Below the pieces are notes generated by a model. That model had not been told where the DNA came from. It saw only the letters and a program-made list of their open reading frames with translations, and did not search any database. Shown here piece after piece: positions 14,572-22,106 of a stretch of 35,388 nucleotides of DNA; position 1 is the first letter of the stretch; each line of letters begins with the position of its first letter. The DNA is from an uncultured Bacilli bacterium (GTDB lineage Bacteria > Bacillota_I > Bacilli_A > RF39 > UBA660), in contig CANRBR010000006.1 in assembly GCA_947628915.1 (NCBI GenBank), forward strand, positions 1 through 35,388, written 5' to 3'. The translations under genes were made by a program, and so were the position numbers.

Positions 14572-16527
14572 ATGAATAATAATGATATATTTTTAAGAAA
14601 TACAAAGTCTAATTTTGTAAAGAATTTAAATGCCTCTAATTCTAAAAATGAAGCTCAAAGATTACAAGAAAAAGTAAAAGCTTATAATAATAATGTTAGA
14701 AGTAGTAATTTGGCAAGTAATGTTAATAGTAATTCAAAAGATGCATCAGCAAAAAGTACTAACAGTACCACTGTTAGTAAAAATAGTGGTAATGGTCGTA
14801 TGACAAATGAACTTGCCTCTAAAGGTCTATCTGCATCAGGTGTTCCTAGACCTATTGCAGATGCAGCTGTTAATAGTAAAGCGGGACAGAAAGTTATAGA
14901 AAATGCTAAGAAAAAGAGTCCGGTGCTTAATGCTTTTGATAAATTAACTGGTGGAGGAAAAAAAGAAACTGAAGAACAGGCATCTGATGGTGGAGGTCAA
15001 AGTTTTAGGGTTTCCTTTAAGTTTATTAAAATTGCACTTATTGCTTCAGTACCTGTTTTTACTATGGTTATATTTATATGCTTATTTATGTCTGCATCTC
15101 AAATATATATTAAATCTATAGGACTTGGGAGTGCAGATTCTTTAAGTGATGATAAAGTAGAAGCAAAAATAAAGAAGAAACAAGATAAACAAGAGAATGG
15201 CGGTAATGATTTGAATGAAGAAATTCCTGATGAGAATGCTTATATTTCTTCTAAAGATGATTTATATGTTTTAAATTATAATAGTAATAATGCGTTTATG
15301 ATAAGTAAACTTTCTAGTTCTAATTTAGTACTTGCTAATTCAACAAAATATTTAACCAGAAAATATAATGAAGCTGATTTAGAGCAATTAGAAGATTTTT
15401 TCCCTAATGTTAGTAGTTTGAGTGAAAAATATGAAGAGAACTTAGTATACGATTTCTTCTTTAAAATGTATAATATATTTGTTTATTATAGAGATACTAA
15501 GCCTTATAATGTAGAACTCGATTTACCACTTTTAATGGCAACACTATCTATTCAAACTGATGATATGAATGAATTATTCCGTTCAAATTTAAGTGATGAT
15601 GATAGGAAAGTTACTGGTTGGGTAAAACCTGTTTCAGATTATGATTATTATAAAGATTGGAGTAATCAAAAACTAAGTCCAACAGATAGTACACACGATA
15701 TGGAAATACTTGCTCAACACATGGTATCTAAACAAGTCAAAGAGACTTGTAAAAATTCAAGTGGTGAGGAGACAAAATCAAACATATTAAAAGATAGTCA
15801 GATTGGGACTCAAACCTTAACATGTGCGGAAGGTGAAACATATGAGACATCAGAAGAATATTTTGATGTAGATTATGATAAATACGATGAATTTTTAAAA
15901 GAATTTATAGAAAAGAAATATTATATAAATGATTCTACAATTGAACCTAATGAAGGTGAAAACAGTGGAGATGAAAGTGATGAAGGTGAAGATACTCCTG
16001 AAACTGTAATACCACAAACAACTGGTTCTTGGAGAAATTGGAAACAATGTGGAGGGACTTGGAGTAAAACAATAGTTCCTAAAAGTAATTCTACTATGTG
16101 TAGTATAGGTTGTTTAGTTACATCTGTTACAATTCAAATCGCACGTAGTGGGACTTTAACAGTGGTATCTCCTATTGATCCTGGTGTCGCACTAAATAAA
16201 TTTTCATTTGCTAGTGGAGGTAATTTCGTATGGGGAAGTACTACTAATTTAGCTCCAAATTTTAGATATGTAACATCTGTAAATTTGGCTGGAATGAATA
16301 AGGCTAGTATTGCTAAAAAGTTAGCTAGTTATGACCCTACAAAATACTATATTGTTTTATCAGTATCAAAGAAAAGTTTAAATAGTGCTCACCACTATGT
16401 GGCTCTTGAATACGTAGATTTAAATACTAATGAACTTTATATGATAGATCCTGGGGCTAGCAATGATCCTAAATTATATTCATCTTATAAAGTTTATAAA
16501 GCCCGTATTTTTGAAAAGAAGGATTAA
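14572..16527 (+). CDS. Membrane-anchored protein with C-terminal C39-like cysteine peptidase domain
   Basis: 651 aa with SD GGAGG. The first about 145 residues are a disordered Asn/Ser/Lys-rich cytoplasmic tail. One membrane helix (about 151-177) is followed by a Lys/Glu-rich linker, an ectodomain (about 220-460), an acidic Pro/Thr linker, and a papain-fold domain (about 485-648). In the last domain, CSIGC (510-514) followed by LVTS places a catalytic Cys at 514 as in peptidase C39_2 proteins. HH (607-608) before YVAL and D626 in MIDPG supply the expected His and Asp. Gram-positive T4SSs usually carry a bitopic cell-wall hydrolase in this position (VirB1-like, with NlpC/P60 or CHAP). Here a C39-like domain takes that place, so the substrate may be wall peptide or a secreted protein. 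Catalysis is inferred from motifs only. Confidence 0.65.
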   Translation: MNNNDIFLRNTKSNFVKNLNASNSKNEAQRLQEKVKAYNNNVRSSNLASNVNSNSKDASAKSTNSTTVSKNSGNGRMTNELASKGLSASGVPRPIADAAVNSKAGQKVIENAKKKSPVLNAFDKLTGGGKKETEEQASDGGGQSFRVSFKFIKIALIASVPVFTMVIFICLFMSASQIYIKSIGLGSADSLSDDKVEAKIKKKQDKQENGGNDLNEEIPDENAYISSKDDLYVLNYNSNNAFMISKLSSSNLVLANSTKYLTRKYNEADLEQLEDFFPNVSSLSEKYEENLVYDFFFKMYNIFVYYRDTKPYNVELDLPLLMATLSIQTDDMNELFRSNLSDDDRKVTGWVKPVSDYDYYKDWSNQKLSPTDSTHDMEILAQHMVSKQVKETCKNSSGEETKSNILKDSQIGTQTLTCAEGETYETSEEYFDVDYDKYDEFLKEFIEKKYYINDSTIEPNEGENSGDESDEGEDTPETVIPQTTGSWRNWKQCGGTWSKTIVPKSNSTMCSIGCLVTSVTIQIARSGTLTVVSPIDPGVALNKFSFASGGNFVWGSTTNLAPNFRYVTSVNLAGMNKASIAKKLASYDPTKYYIVLSVSKKSLNSAHHYVALEYVDLNTNELYMIDPGASNDPKLYSSYKVYKARIFEKKD

Positions 16528-16529
16528 AT

Positions 16530-17177
16530 ATGAAAAAAATAATTCTATTTGTTTTGTTAACCTTAATTGTATCAGGTTGTACTGCTAATTATGAAATTAC
16601 TTTAAATGGAGATACAGTAAAGGAAAAACTTACTATAATTGAAACTGATAAAACTATTTTTGATAAAGAACTCGATACTGGATTTACTATAAGAGAAAGT
16701 TTTGAATCACTATTAGATGATGATGAGTTTTCTAGAGAAGAATATAAAACTAAATCATTAAGTAGCGAAGATCAATTGGGAGTAGAGTATACATCATCTT
16801 CTGCTGCATCTATAATAAATTCTTCTATAGTTAATACTTGTTATAGTAATCCTAAAGTTGATAAAGATGGAAATATAGTAACTATTAATACTGGTTCTAA
16901 TTTTGAGTGTTATGACTTATATGATAATTTAGATACTGTAAGGGTAGTTTTTAGAACTAATCATAAGGTTATATCTACTAATGCTAGTAGTGTTGAAGGT
17001 GATAGTTATATATGGAATATTACTAAGGACAGTAATAAAGAAATTCAAATTACTTATGATGAATCTATTACTAAACCAAATTATATTCTATACATTGCAA
17101 TTTTTATATTAATCGTAATACTTGGAATATCTATATATTTTATATCAAAGAAAGTAAAAAATAAAAATAATATTTAA
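16530..17177 (+). CDS. Lipoprotein with C-terminal membrane helix (LppM/DUF3153-like layout)
   Basis: 215 aa, start 2 bp after the previous stop with SD AAGGA. Lipobox LIVSGC places the lipidated Cys at residue 17. The mature part starts YEITLNGDTVKEKLTI and forms a beta-rich domain with two more cysteines (about 108 and 130). A single helix (about 186-206) and a basic tail end the protein, so both ends are held at the membrane. Lipobox plus terminal helix plus a YEI-x-L-x-x-DG-like opening recalls the LppM/DUF3153 type, but I make that link on layout only. In the T4SS context it may be a VirB7-like lipoprotein stabilising the outer part of the channel; this is inference. Confidence 0.55.
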   Translation: MKKIILFVLLTLIVSGCTANYEITLNGDTVKEKLTIIETDKTIFDKELDTGFTIRESFESLLDDDEFSREEYKTKSLSSEDQLGVEYTSSSAASIINSSIVNTCYSNPKVDKDGNIVTINTGSNFECYDLYDNLDTVRVVFRTNHKVISTNASSVEGDSYIWNITKDSNKEIQITYDESITKPNYILYIAIFILIVILGISIYFISKKVKNKNNI

Positions 17178-17194
17178 ATTTTGGAGGTGAAATA

Positions 17195-18628
17195 ATGTTA
17201 AAAAAATACTTAATATATTTTATGTGTTTTATAGCGCTATTTTACCTTAATTTCAATTTTATTAGTGCATATGAATATATAGACCCTAACAATGAAGATT
17301 CAGTTATGGATAAATTTAATGAGATATATGATGCAAAAGAACAGTACGAAGATTTAGTAGGAGATTATGAAGAAACTGAGATTATCAATGTTTCTAATTC
17401 TGCTTATTGGTGGCCTGTTGGAAGTGAAGAAACTACTGAAAAAAATGGTAAATTATTTGCAATAGGCACTCCAATCTCCGTTAATGTTACTTCTGGATTT
17501 GGCGGTAGACTAGACCCTTTTGGAACTAATGCCAATGTAAATCACTTCGGTATAGATATCGGAAATGCTGGTCATGGTGCGGGAGAGGTTAATATAATCG
17601 CTGCTCGTTCTGGAGAAGTAATTTATCCATTAGATTCTTCACAAACTTCTTATAATGATAATGGAACTAGAACTGATGGTGGAGGTTTTGGGAATCATGT
17701 AAAGATAAAACACAGTGATGGAAGTATTACTCTATATGCTCATATGGCTAAAGACAGTATAACTGTTAAGGCAGGAGATGTAGTAGAACAAGGACAAGTT
17801 ATAGGTAAAATGGGTCATAGTGGTGACTCAACAGCGGTACATCTTCATTTTGAGATTAGACTTGGTGCGGACTCTAGTAAGAGTAGTGTTAACCCTTTAG
17901 ATTATGTAGATCCAAGTAACCCTAGACCTACTTCTAGCGGTGGAGGAAGTGACTTTTCACTAGTTTCTACAATACTTTCTAAAGAAGAATTTGTAGCTAA
18001 AATGAATGATTATTGTACTAGGTCTGGAAAAAAAGGTTTTTGCAATAATTTTGCTAAAAACGCAGAGGAGATATATGATGTATCTATAGATAGTGGAGTA
18101 AATCCAGAGTTAGTTGTAGTAACTGCTGGAGCGGAGCAAAACTGGACTTTGAGTTCTGCTTGTAGTTATACAAATAATTACTGGGGAATAGGAATTGGCA
18201 ACGGTAAAGGATGTAATTCTGGAGGAAAATATAAATCTCTTGCAGAAGGTATAGTTGCTTATTCCCAAGTTTTATCTGATTATAATGTTGGTGGTAAAAG
18301 AGAACAGACTATAACTAATAGATATAACGAAAGAGAAAGTGCAGGATGTAATGCATCTGGACATGGGCTTCCAGGTACTTTATCTGGAATGCAATCTCTA
18401 TACTCTTGGATAGGTAATTATAGATTTAATCCAGGTAACTATGGTTTAGGAGGCTGTGTGTATTTAAATATTATGTATGGAGATAATTATTGTTCTACTA
18501 AGCCAACTTGTACAGATTATAATAACTGTCCTGCAGGTTCAGAAACTACGGTCTGTGAACAAAACGATTATACTGCTTGGCAAATAGATAAAAAATTACA
18601 AATAAGATATGATATATTTGGTTTATAG
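17195..18628 (+). CDS. VirB1-like cell-wall hydrolase: M23 endopeptidase plus muramidase-like domain
   Basis: 477 aa with SD GGAGGTGA. Signal peptide or anchor (about 4-26). An M23 (LytM-type) zinc endopeptidase domain (about 90-235) shows H117 and D121 in NHFGIDIG and H216/H218 in VHLHFEIR, all zinc-ligand and catalytic positions. A Ser/Gly linker (about 245-255) leads to a second domain (about 260-400) of the lysozyme / glucosaminidase type, with the likely catalytic Glu at E314 in AGAEQNW and the downstream NNYWGIGIGNGKGC segment. The C-terminal part contains several cysteines. Dual peptide- and glycan-cutting enzymes of this kind open peptidoglycan for conjugative T4SSs. Both active sites look intact. 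Confidence 0.88.
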   Translation: MLKKYLIYFMCFIALFYLNFNFISAYEYIDPNNEDSVMDKFNEIYDAKEQYEDLVGDYEETEIINVSNSAYWWPVGSEETTEKNGKLFAIGTPISVNVTSGFGGRLDPFGTNANVNHFGIDIGNAGHGAGEVNIIAARSGEVIYPLDSSQTSYNDNGTRTDGGGFGNHVKIKHSDGSITLYAHMAKDSITVKAGDVVEQGQVIGKMGHSGDSTAVHLHFEIRLGADSSKSSVNPLDYVDPSNPRPTSSGGGSDFSLVSTILSKEEFVAKMNDYCTRSGKKGFCNNFAKNAEEIYDVSIDSGVNPELVVVTAGAEQNWTLSSACSYTNNYWGIGIGNGKGCNSGGKYKSLAEGIVAYSQVLSDYNVGGKREQTITNRYNERESAGCNASGHGLPGTLSGMQSLYSWIGNYRFNPGNYGLGGCVYLNIMYGDNYCSTKPTCTDYNNCPAGSETTVCEQNDYTAWQIDKKLQIRYDIFGL

Positions 18629-18633
18629 GTGAT

Positions 18634-19140
18634 ATGATGAATAAAAATGAAAAAACTCAAGTTATTGTTACAGTAGTATTGGTAGCGGCAGCTTTAATTT
18701 TAATAATATATAGTACTTTCTTTAATAAAAAAGAAGTTAGTGAAAAAATAGATACTGAGACTATATCTATTGTCAATGATAACAGTAAATTTTTTACAGT
18801 ATCATCATGTGTATCAAAATATTTAAATTATTTGTCAATTAGAGATACTGATAATTTATTAATTTTACTTAGTAACGATTATAAAACAAAAAATAGTGTA
18901 GATAAATCTAATATTTATTCTTTTGTCGGTAGTGTGCAAGGTAATCCAGAATTTTCTCCTAGAAAGATGTTTGTTCAAAGGATGTCTAAGAATGTTTATA
19001 AATATTATGTTTACGGAACAATAACTCAAGATGTTATAAACACATTAGGAGAAAGTATAGATTACTATTTAATAGTAATACTTGATGAAGAAAATATGAC
19101 ATTTGCAATAGAACCATATAATGGAGAAATGTTTAAATAG
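18634..19140 (+). CDS. Bitopic protein, VirB8/TcpC-like candidate (first of two)
   Basis: 168 aa, start ATGATG at 18634/18637 after AGGTGAT. One N-terminal membrane helix (about 9-28), then a roughly 140-residue outer domain. The region FFTVSSCVSKYLNYLSIRD, followed by a loop and paired beta-strand segments (VYKYYVYGTI, IDYYLIVILDE), has the helix-then-sheet order of the NTF2-like fold found in VirB8 and TcpC. No sequence motif proves this. Gram-positive T4SSs need VirB8-like proteins to bridge the membrane channel, and this gene and the next are the only candidates here. Confidence 0.5.
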   Translation: MMNKNEKTQVIVTVVLVAAALILIIYSTFFNKKEVSEKIDTETISIVNDNSKFFTVSSCVSKYLNYLSIRDTDNLLILLSNDYKTKNSVDKSNIYSFVGSVQGNPEFSPRKMFVQRMSKNVYKYYVYGTITQDVINTLGESIDYYLIVILDEENMTFAIEPYNGEMFK

Positions 19141-19149
19141 GAGGTAATT

Positions 19150-19644
19150 ATGCAAAAACTTTTAAAAAATAAGTTATTAATTGCTTTAATATGTTTATTC
19201 GTTTTTGTGGTAGCATTTTATCTTTTAAGAGAATATTTTGCGAGTAAAGAAAAATATACTGAATCTTATTTGAGAGATGAAGAGTATTATATGGTTCCAA
19301 AAACATATGGAGTTAATGAATATTCTGTTACTAAAATATCTGACCAAGATATGAGTAGGATATATTTAAACGATTATATTTATAATATAAATCAAAATAT
19401 AGAGTTTGCTTATAACTTATTAAATGAAGAATATAGAAACAAAAAATTTGGTAATTTAGAAAGTTTTAGAAATTATATAAATTCTACTAAATATTCTAAT
19501 ACATTAACTAAATATTCTAAGAGTTCTAAATTAGGAAAAACTATATATGGGGCATACGATAATTATGGTAACCATTATATATTTAAAACAAGTGGTGTTA
19601 TGCAATACGAAGTATATTTAGATGATTATACAGTAGAAATATAG
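19150..19644 (+). CDS. Bitopic protein, VirB8/TcpC-like candidate (second of two)
   Basis: 164 aa with SD GGAGG. Membrane helix about 9-27 (LLIALICLFVFVVAFYLL). The outer domain has INQNIEFAYNLLNEEYRNKKFGN, then a Lys/Ser/Tyr-rich stretch and terminal beta segments (HYIFKTSGVMQYEVYLDDYTV). The helix, 'LLNEEY-x-x-K-F' and strand order mirrors SIRDTDNLLILLSNDYKTK in the preceding protein and is typical of NTF2-like domains. The two are probably distant paralogues that could pair in the channel. This is structural inference. It lies 8 bp before the coupling protein gene. Confidence 0.5.
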   Translation: MQKLLKNKLLIALICLFVFVVAFYLLREYFASKEKYTESYLRDEEYYMVPKTYGVNEYSVTKISDQDMSRIYLNDYIYNINQNIEFAYNLLNEEYRNKKFGNLESFRNYINSTKYSNTLTKYSKSSKLGKTIYGAYDNYGNHYIFKTSGVMQYEVYLDDYTVEI

Positions 19645-19652
19645 GTGATAAA

Positions 19653-21701
19653 ATGAGATTAAGATTTAGAGCAGAGGCTAAAGATGTAATTATATTTTGT
19701 ATATTTGCATTTGTTTGGCTATTAGTTGTAGCTTTAGCTGTTGCGAATGTTTCTGCGTTTTTAAATGGTGAATCTTTTACAATTAATTTATTTAAAGGAT
19801 TTATTCCTAAGAATTTAGCTGCAACTATTGTATTCTTTTTAGCTGGAATTATTGCTGCTTTTGCAGGAGTAAAATCTGTCTTTATTGAAAAAGAAGATGA
19901 TACAACTGGAATTGGGCTAGCTATAGGGCAGAAAAAAGAAAAAAATTATTCTAGATGGGCAAAAGATAAAGAAATAGAAAAAGGTTTGGATGTTAAAGCT
20001 GTCGACCCTCTTGCTCCTAAAGCAGATGCAGCTGGTATACCACTTAAAATGACTCCTAAAAAAGTATGGGTAGATAATGGTGGATATCACAATATAGTTA
20101 TAGGTTCTACTGGTGCTGGTAAAACTCAAACTACAGTTCTTCCAATGGTTAATTTACTTGCAAAGCACGATGAATCTATGATTATAACAGACCCTAAAGG
20201 TGAAATTTATGAAAATACTGCAAACTATTTAAAAAGTTTAGGGTATAATATAGTGCTTTTAAACTTCCGTGACCCACAACAGGGTAATGCTTGGAATCCT
20301 ATGTATTTACCTTATTCACTGTATCAAAGCGATAATATAGATAAATCTATAGAATTACTAGAGGACTTAGCTGCAAATATATTGCACGACCCAACAGCTA
20401 AAGGACAAGACCCTTTCTGGGAGAATACTTCTGCGGATTATTTTGCAGGACTTGTATGTGCGCTTTTTGAAGATGCAAGTCCAGATGAAATAAATTTAAA
20501 CAGTATTAGTTTAATGACTACAGTAGGTGAAGAAAAACTCGCTAATACTACTTATATTAAAGATTACTTTAGTTATAAAGACCCTGGAAGTACTGCATAT
20601 ACAAAAGCATCTTCAACTTTAATGGCACCTTCTGAAACTAAGGGAAGTATATTATCAGTATTTAAACAAAAAATACAGTTATTCGCATCGCGTGCTAATC
20701 TATCTGAGATGCTTTCTAATAACGATTTCGATATGCGTGATATAGGTAGAAAAAAGACAGCAGTATTTATAGTAATACAGGATGAAAAGACTACATATCA
20801 CTCTCTTGTAACAATATTTTTGAAACAGTGTTATGAAACACTTATATCAGTCGCTCAAGAGTCTGGAGGAAAACTTCCTCATAGAACTAATTTTATACTA
20901 GATGAGTTTGCTAATATGCCACCTTTAAAAGATGTTACAACTATGGTAACTGCAGCTCGTTCAAGAAATATTAGATTTACTTTCATTATTCAAAACTTCG
21001 CACAACTTTATGAAGTTTACGGAAAAGAAAATGGAGAGACAATAAAAGGTAACTGTGGTAATATCGTATATTTGATAAGTACTGAACTTTCCGCACTCGA
21101 AGAGATAAGTAAGATGTGTGGTGAGGTTAAATCAAAAGAAAAAGAAAAGACCTCTTCAACTCCACTTGTTACAGTTAGTGACTTACAGAGATTATCGCAG
21201 TGGGAGACAATTATACTAAGACTTAGAACTATGCCTTTTAAAACTAAATTAACACCTAATTTTCAAATGAATTGGGGTCATAGTTTTCCTAAGGCTGAGT
21301 ATCCTCATAGAGAAAAAATACCAGTAAAAACATTTGATTTAAAATCTTTTGTAAATAAAAAAAGAGAAGATAAAATTAATAATATGCTTAACAACGATTC
21401 TTCACCTTCTAGTATACCTACTCCTTTTGGAGGAGCTCCATTTAATCCATTTATGGGACAAAACGATCCTAAACCTTCTAACGATGGTGGATTTAATGTA
21501 GATGATTTAGTTAAGAGAATAGATGCTAAAATAGCAGAACTAGAAGAAGAAGAAAGAAAAGAGCAAGAAAAGGCTAAATTAGAAAGTCAGAACACAATTA
21601 TTAATCAAGTAAATGAAACAGATGTTAAACAAGAAGTAGAAAATAATAAAAATGGAATAACTGATGATCAATTCTTTGATGACTTCTTTAGTGATGAATA
21701 A
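19653..21701 (+). CDS. VirD4/TraG-type coupling ATPase (T4CP)
   Basis: 682 aa with SD AGGTGAT. Two N-terminal membrane helices (about 11-33 and 52-72) are followed by a cytoplasmic RecA-like motor with Walker A GSTGAGKT (151-158), TDPKGE shortly after, and Walker B ILDEFANMPP (415-424). The motif NFILDEFANMPPL and the later FTFIIQNFAQLYEVYG are typical of TraG/VirD4. From about residue 575 the C-terminus is a low-complexity acidic tail (Pro/Asn-rich, then Glu-rich, ending DDFFSDE), a likely substrate-docking or regulatory region. T4CPs select the DNA-relaxase complex or protein substrates for export. No relaxase lies nearby, so the substrate is unknown. Last gene of the locus. Confidence 0.95.
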   Translation: MRLRFRAEAKDVIIFCIFAFVWLLVVALAVANVSAFLNGESFTINLFKGFIPKNLAATIVFFLAGIIAAFAGVKSVFIEKEDDTTGIGLAIGQKKEKNYSRWAKDKEIEKGLDVKAVDPLAPKADAAGIPLKMTPKKVWVDNGGYHNIVIGSTGAGKTQTTVLPMVNLLAKHDESMIITDPKGEIYENTANYLKSLGYNIVLLNFRDPQQGNAWNPMYLPYSLYQSDNIDKSIELLEDLAANILHDPTAKGQDPFWENTSADYFAGLVCALFEDASPDEINLNSISLMTTVGEEKLANTTYIKDYFSYKDPGSTAYTKASSTLMAPSETKGSILSVFKQKIQLFASRANLSEMLSNNDFDMRDIGRKKTAVFIVIQDEKTTYHSLVTIFLKQCYETLISVAQESGGKLPHRTNFILDEFANMPPLKDVTTMVTAARSRNIRFTFIIQNFAQLYEVYGKENGETIKGNCGNIVYLISTELSALEEISKMCGEVKSKEKEKTSSTPLVTVSDLQRLSQWETIILRLRTMPFKTKLTPNFQMNWGHSFPKAEYPHREKIPVKTFDLKSFVNKKREDKINNMLNNDSSPSSIPTPFGGAPFNPFMGQNDPKPSNDGGFNVDDLVKRIDAKIAELEEEERKEQEKAKLESQNTIINQVNETDVKQEVENNKNGITDDQFFDDFFSDE

Positions 21702-21717
21702 ACTTTTATCCTTTATA

Positions 21718-21756
21718 ATAACCACTTATACTCATATAATGTAGTAGGGTGGTTAT
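21718..21756 (+). promoter_or_regulatory. Inverted repeat overlapping the rhodanese ribosome-binding site
   Basis: ATAACCAC (21718-21725) is the exact complement of GTGGTTAT (21749-21756), which contains the end of the SD (AGGGTGG) of the next gene. A -10-like TATAAT (21735-21740) lies in the loop with a weak -35 TTTATA (21712-21717). In a read-through transcript from the T4SS genes the hairpin would cover the SD, while a transcript from the internal promoter would lack the left arm. There is no T run, so it is not a standard terminator. Confidence 0.4.
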
Positions 21757-21758
21757 TT

Positions 21759-22046
21759 ATGTTTGAAAGTATTTCTGTAATTGATTTAAAAAAATTAAAT
21801 TATATTAATTTAATCGACATAAGAAGTATAGAAAGATATAACAATAAACACATCATGAATGCTATAAATATTCCTATGGAACAATTACTTATAAGACCAG
21901 AAAAATATTTAAGTAAAGGAGAAAAATACTATATATATTGTGAGAAAGGCATACAGAGTAGAAAACTCTGCCAAATATTAGCAAACAACGGTTATAGTGT
22001 TGTAAATGTATCTGGAGGTTACGAGGCTTGGGTAATAAATGAATAA
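21759..22046 (+). CDS. Single-domain rhodanese-like sulfurtransferase
   Basis: 95 aa. The protein is one rhodanese domain: LIDIRSIERYNNKHI (the DxR...Y..gHI start) and NAINIP. The active-site loop is CEKGIQSRK with the nucleophile C61, and GGYEAW closes the fold. Such proteins carry persulfide sulfur for thiol metabolism or Fe-S and tRNA modification. The substrate is unknown. The gene is short, alone between the T4SS and rmuC, and ends inside its own terminator hairpin. Confidence 0.88.
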   Translation: MFESISVIDLKKLNYINLIDIRSIERYNNKHIMNAINIPMEQLLIRPEKYLSKGEKYYIYCEKGIQSRKLCQILANNGYSVVNVSGGYEAWVINE

Positions 22047-22073
22047 GATATTAATTAAACTTATTCATTTTTT
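22037..22073 (+). terminator. Terminator of the rhodanese gene
   Basis: An 11-bp stem AAATGAATAAG (22037-22047) / CTTATTCATTT (22060-22070) with a 12-base loop, followed by a short T run. The stem includes the stop codon TAA (22044-22046). Confidence 0.7.
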
Positions 22074-22082
22074 GTTTAAGTA

Positions 22083-22091
22083 TGGTATAAT
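22083..22091 (+). promoter_or_regulatory. Extended -10 promoter of rmuC
   Basis: TGG-TATAAT at 22083-22091, ending 15 bases before the ATG at 22107. No good -35 hexamer is found at 16-18 bp; the nearest is TTATTC (22061-22066) in the terminator arm. The leader would be under 10 bases. Confidence 0.5.
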
Positions 22092-22106
22092 TAATATGGT
22101 GATAGT

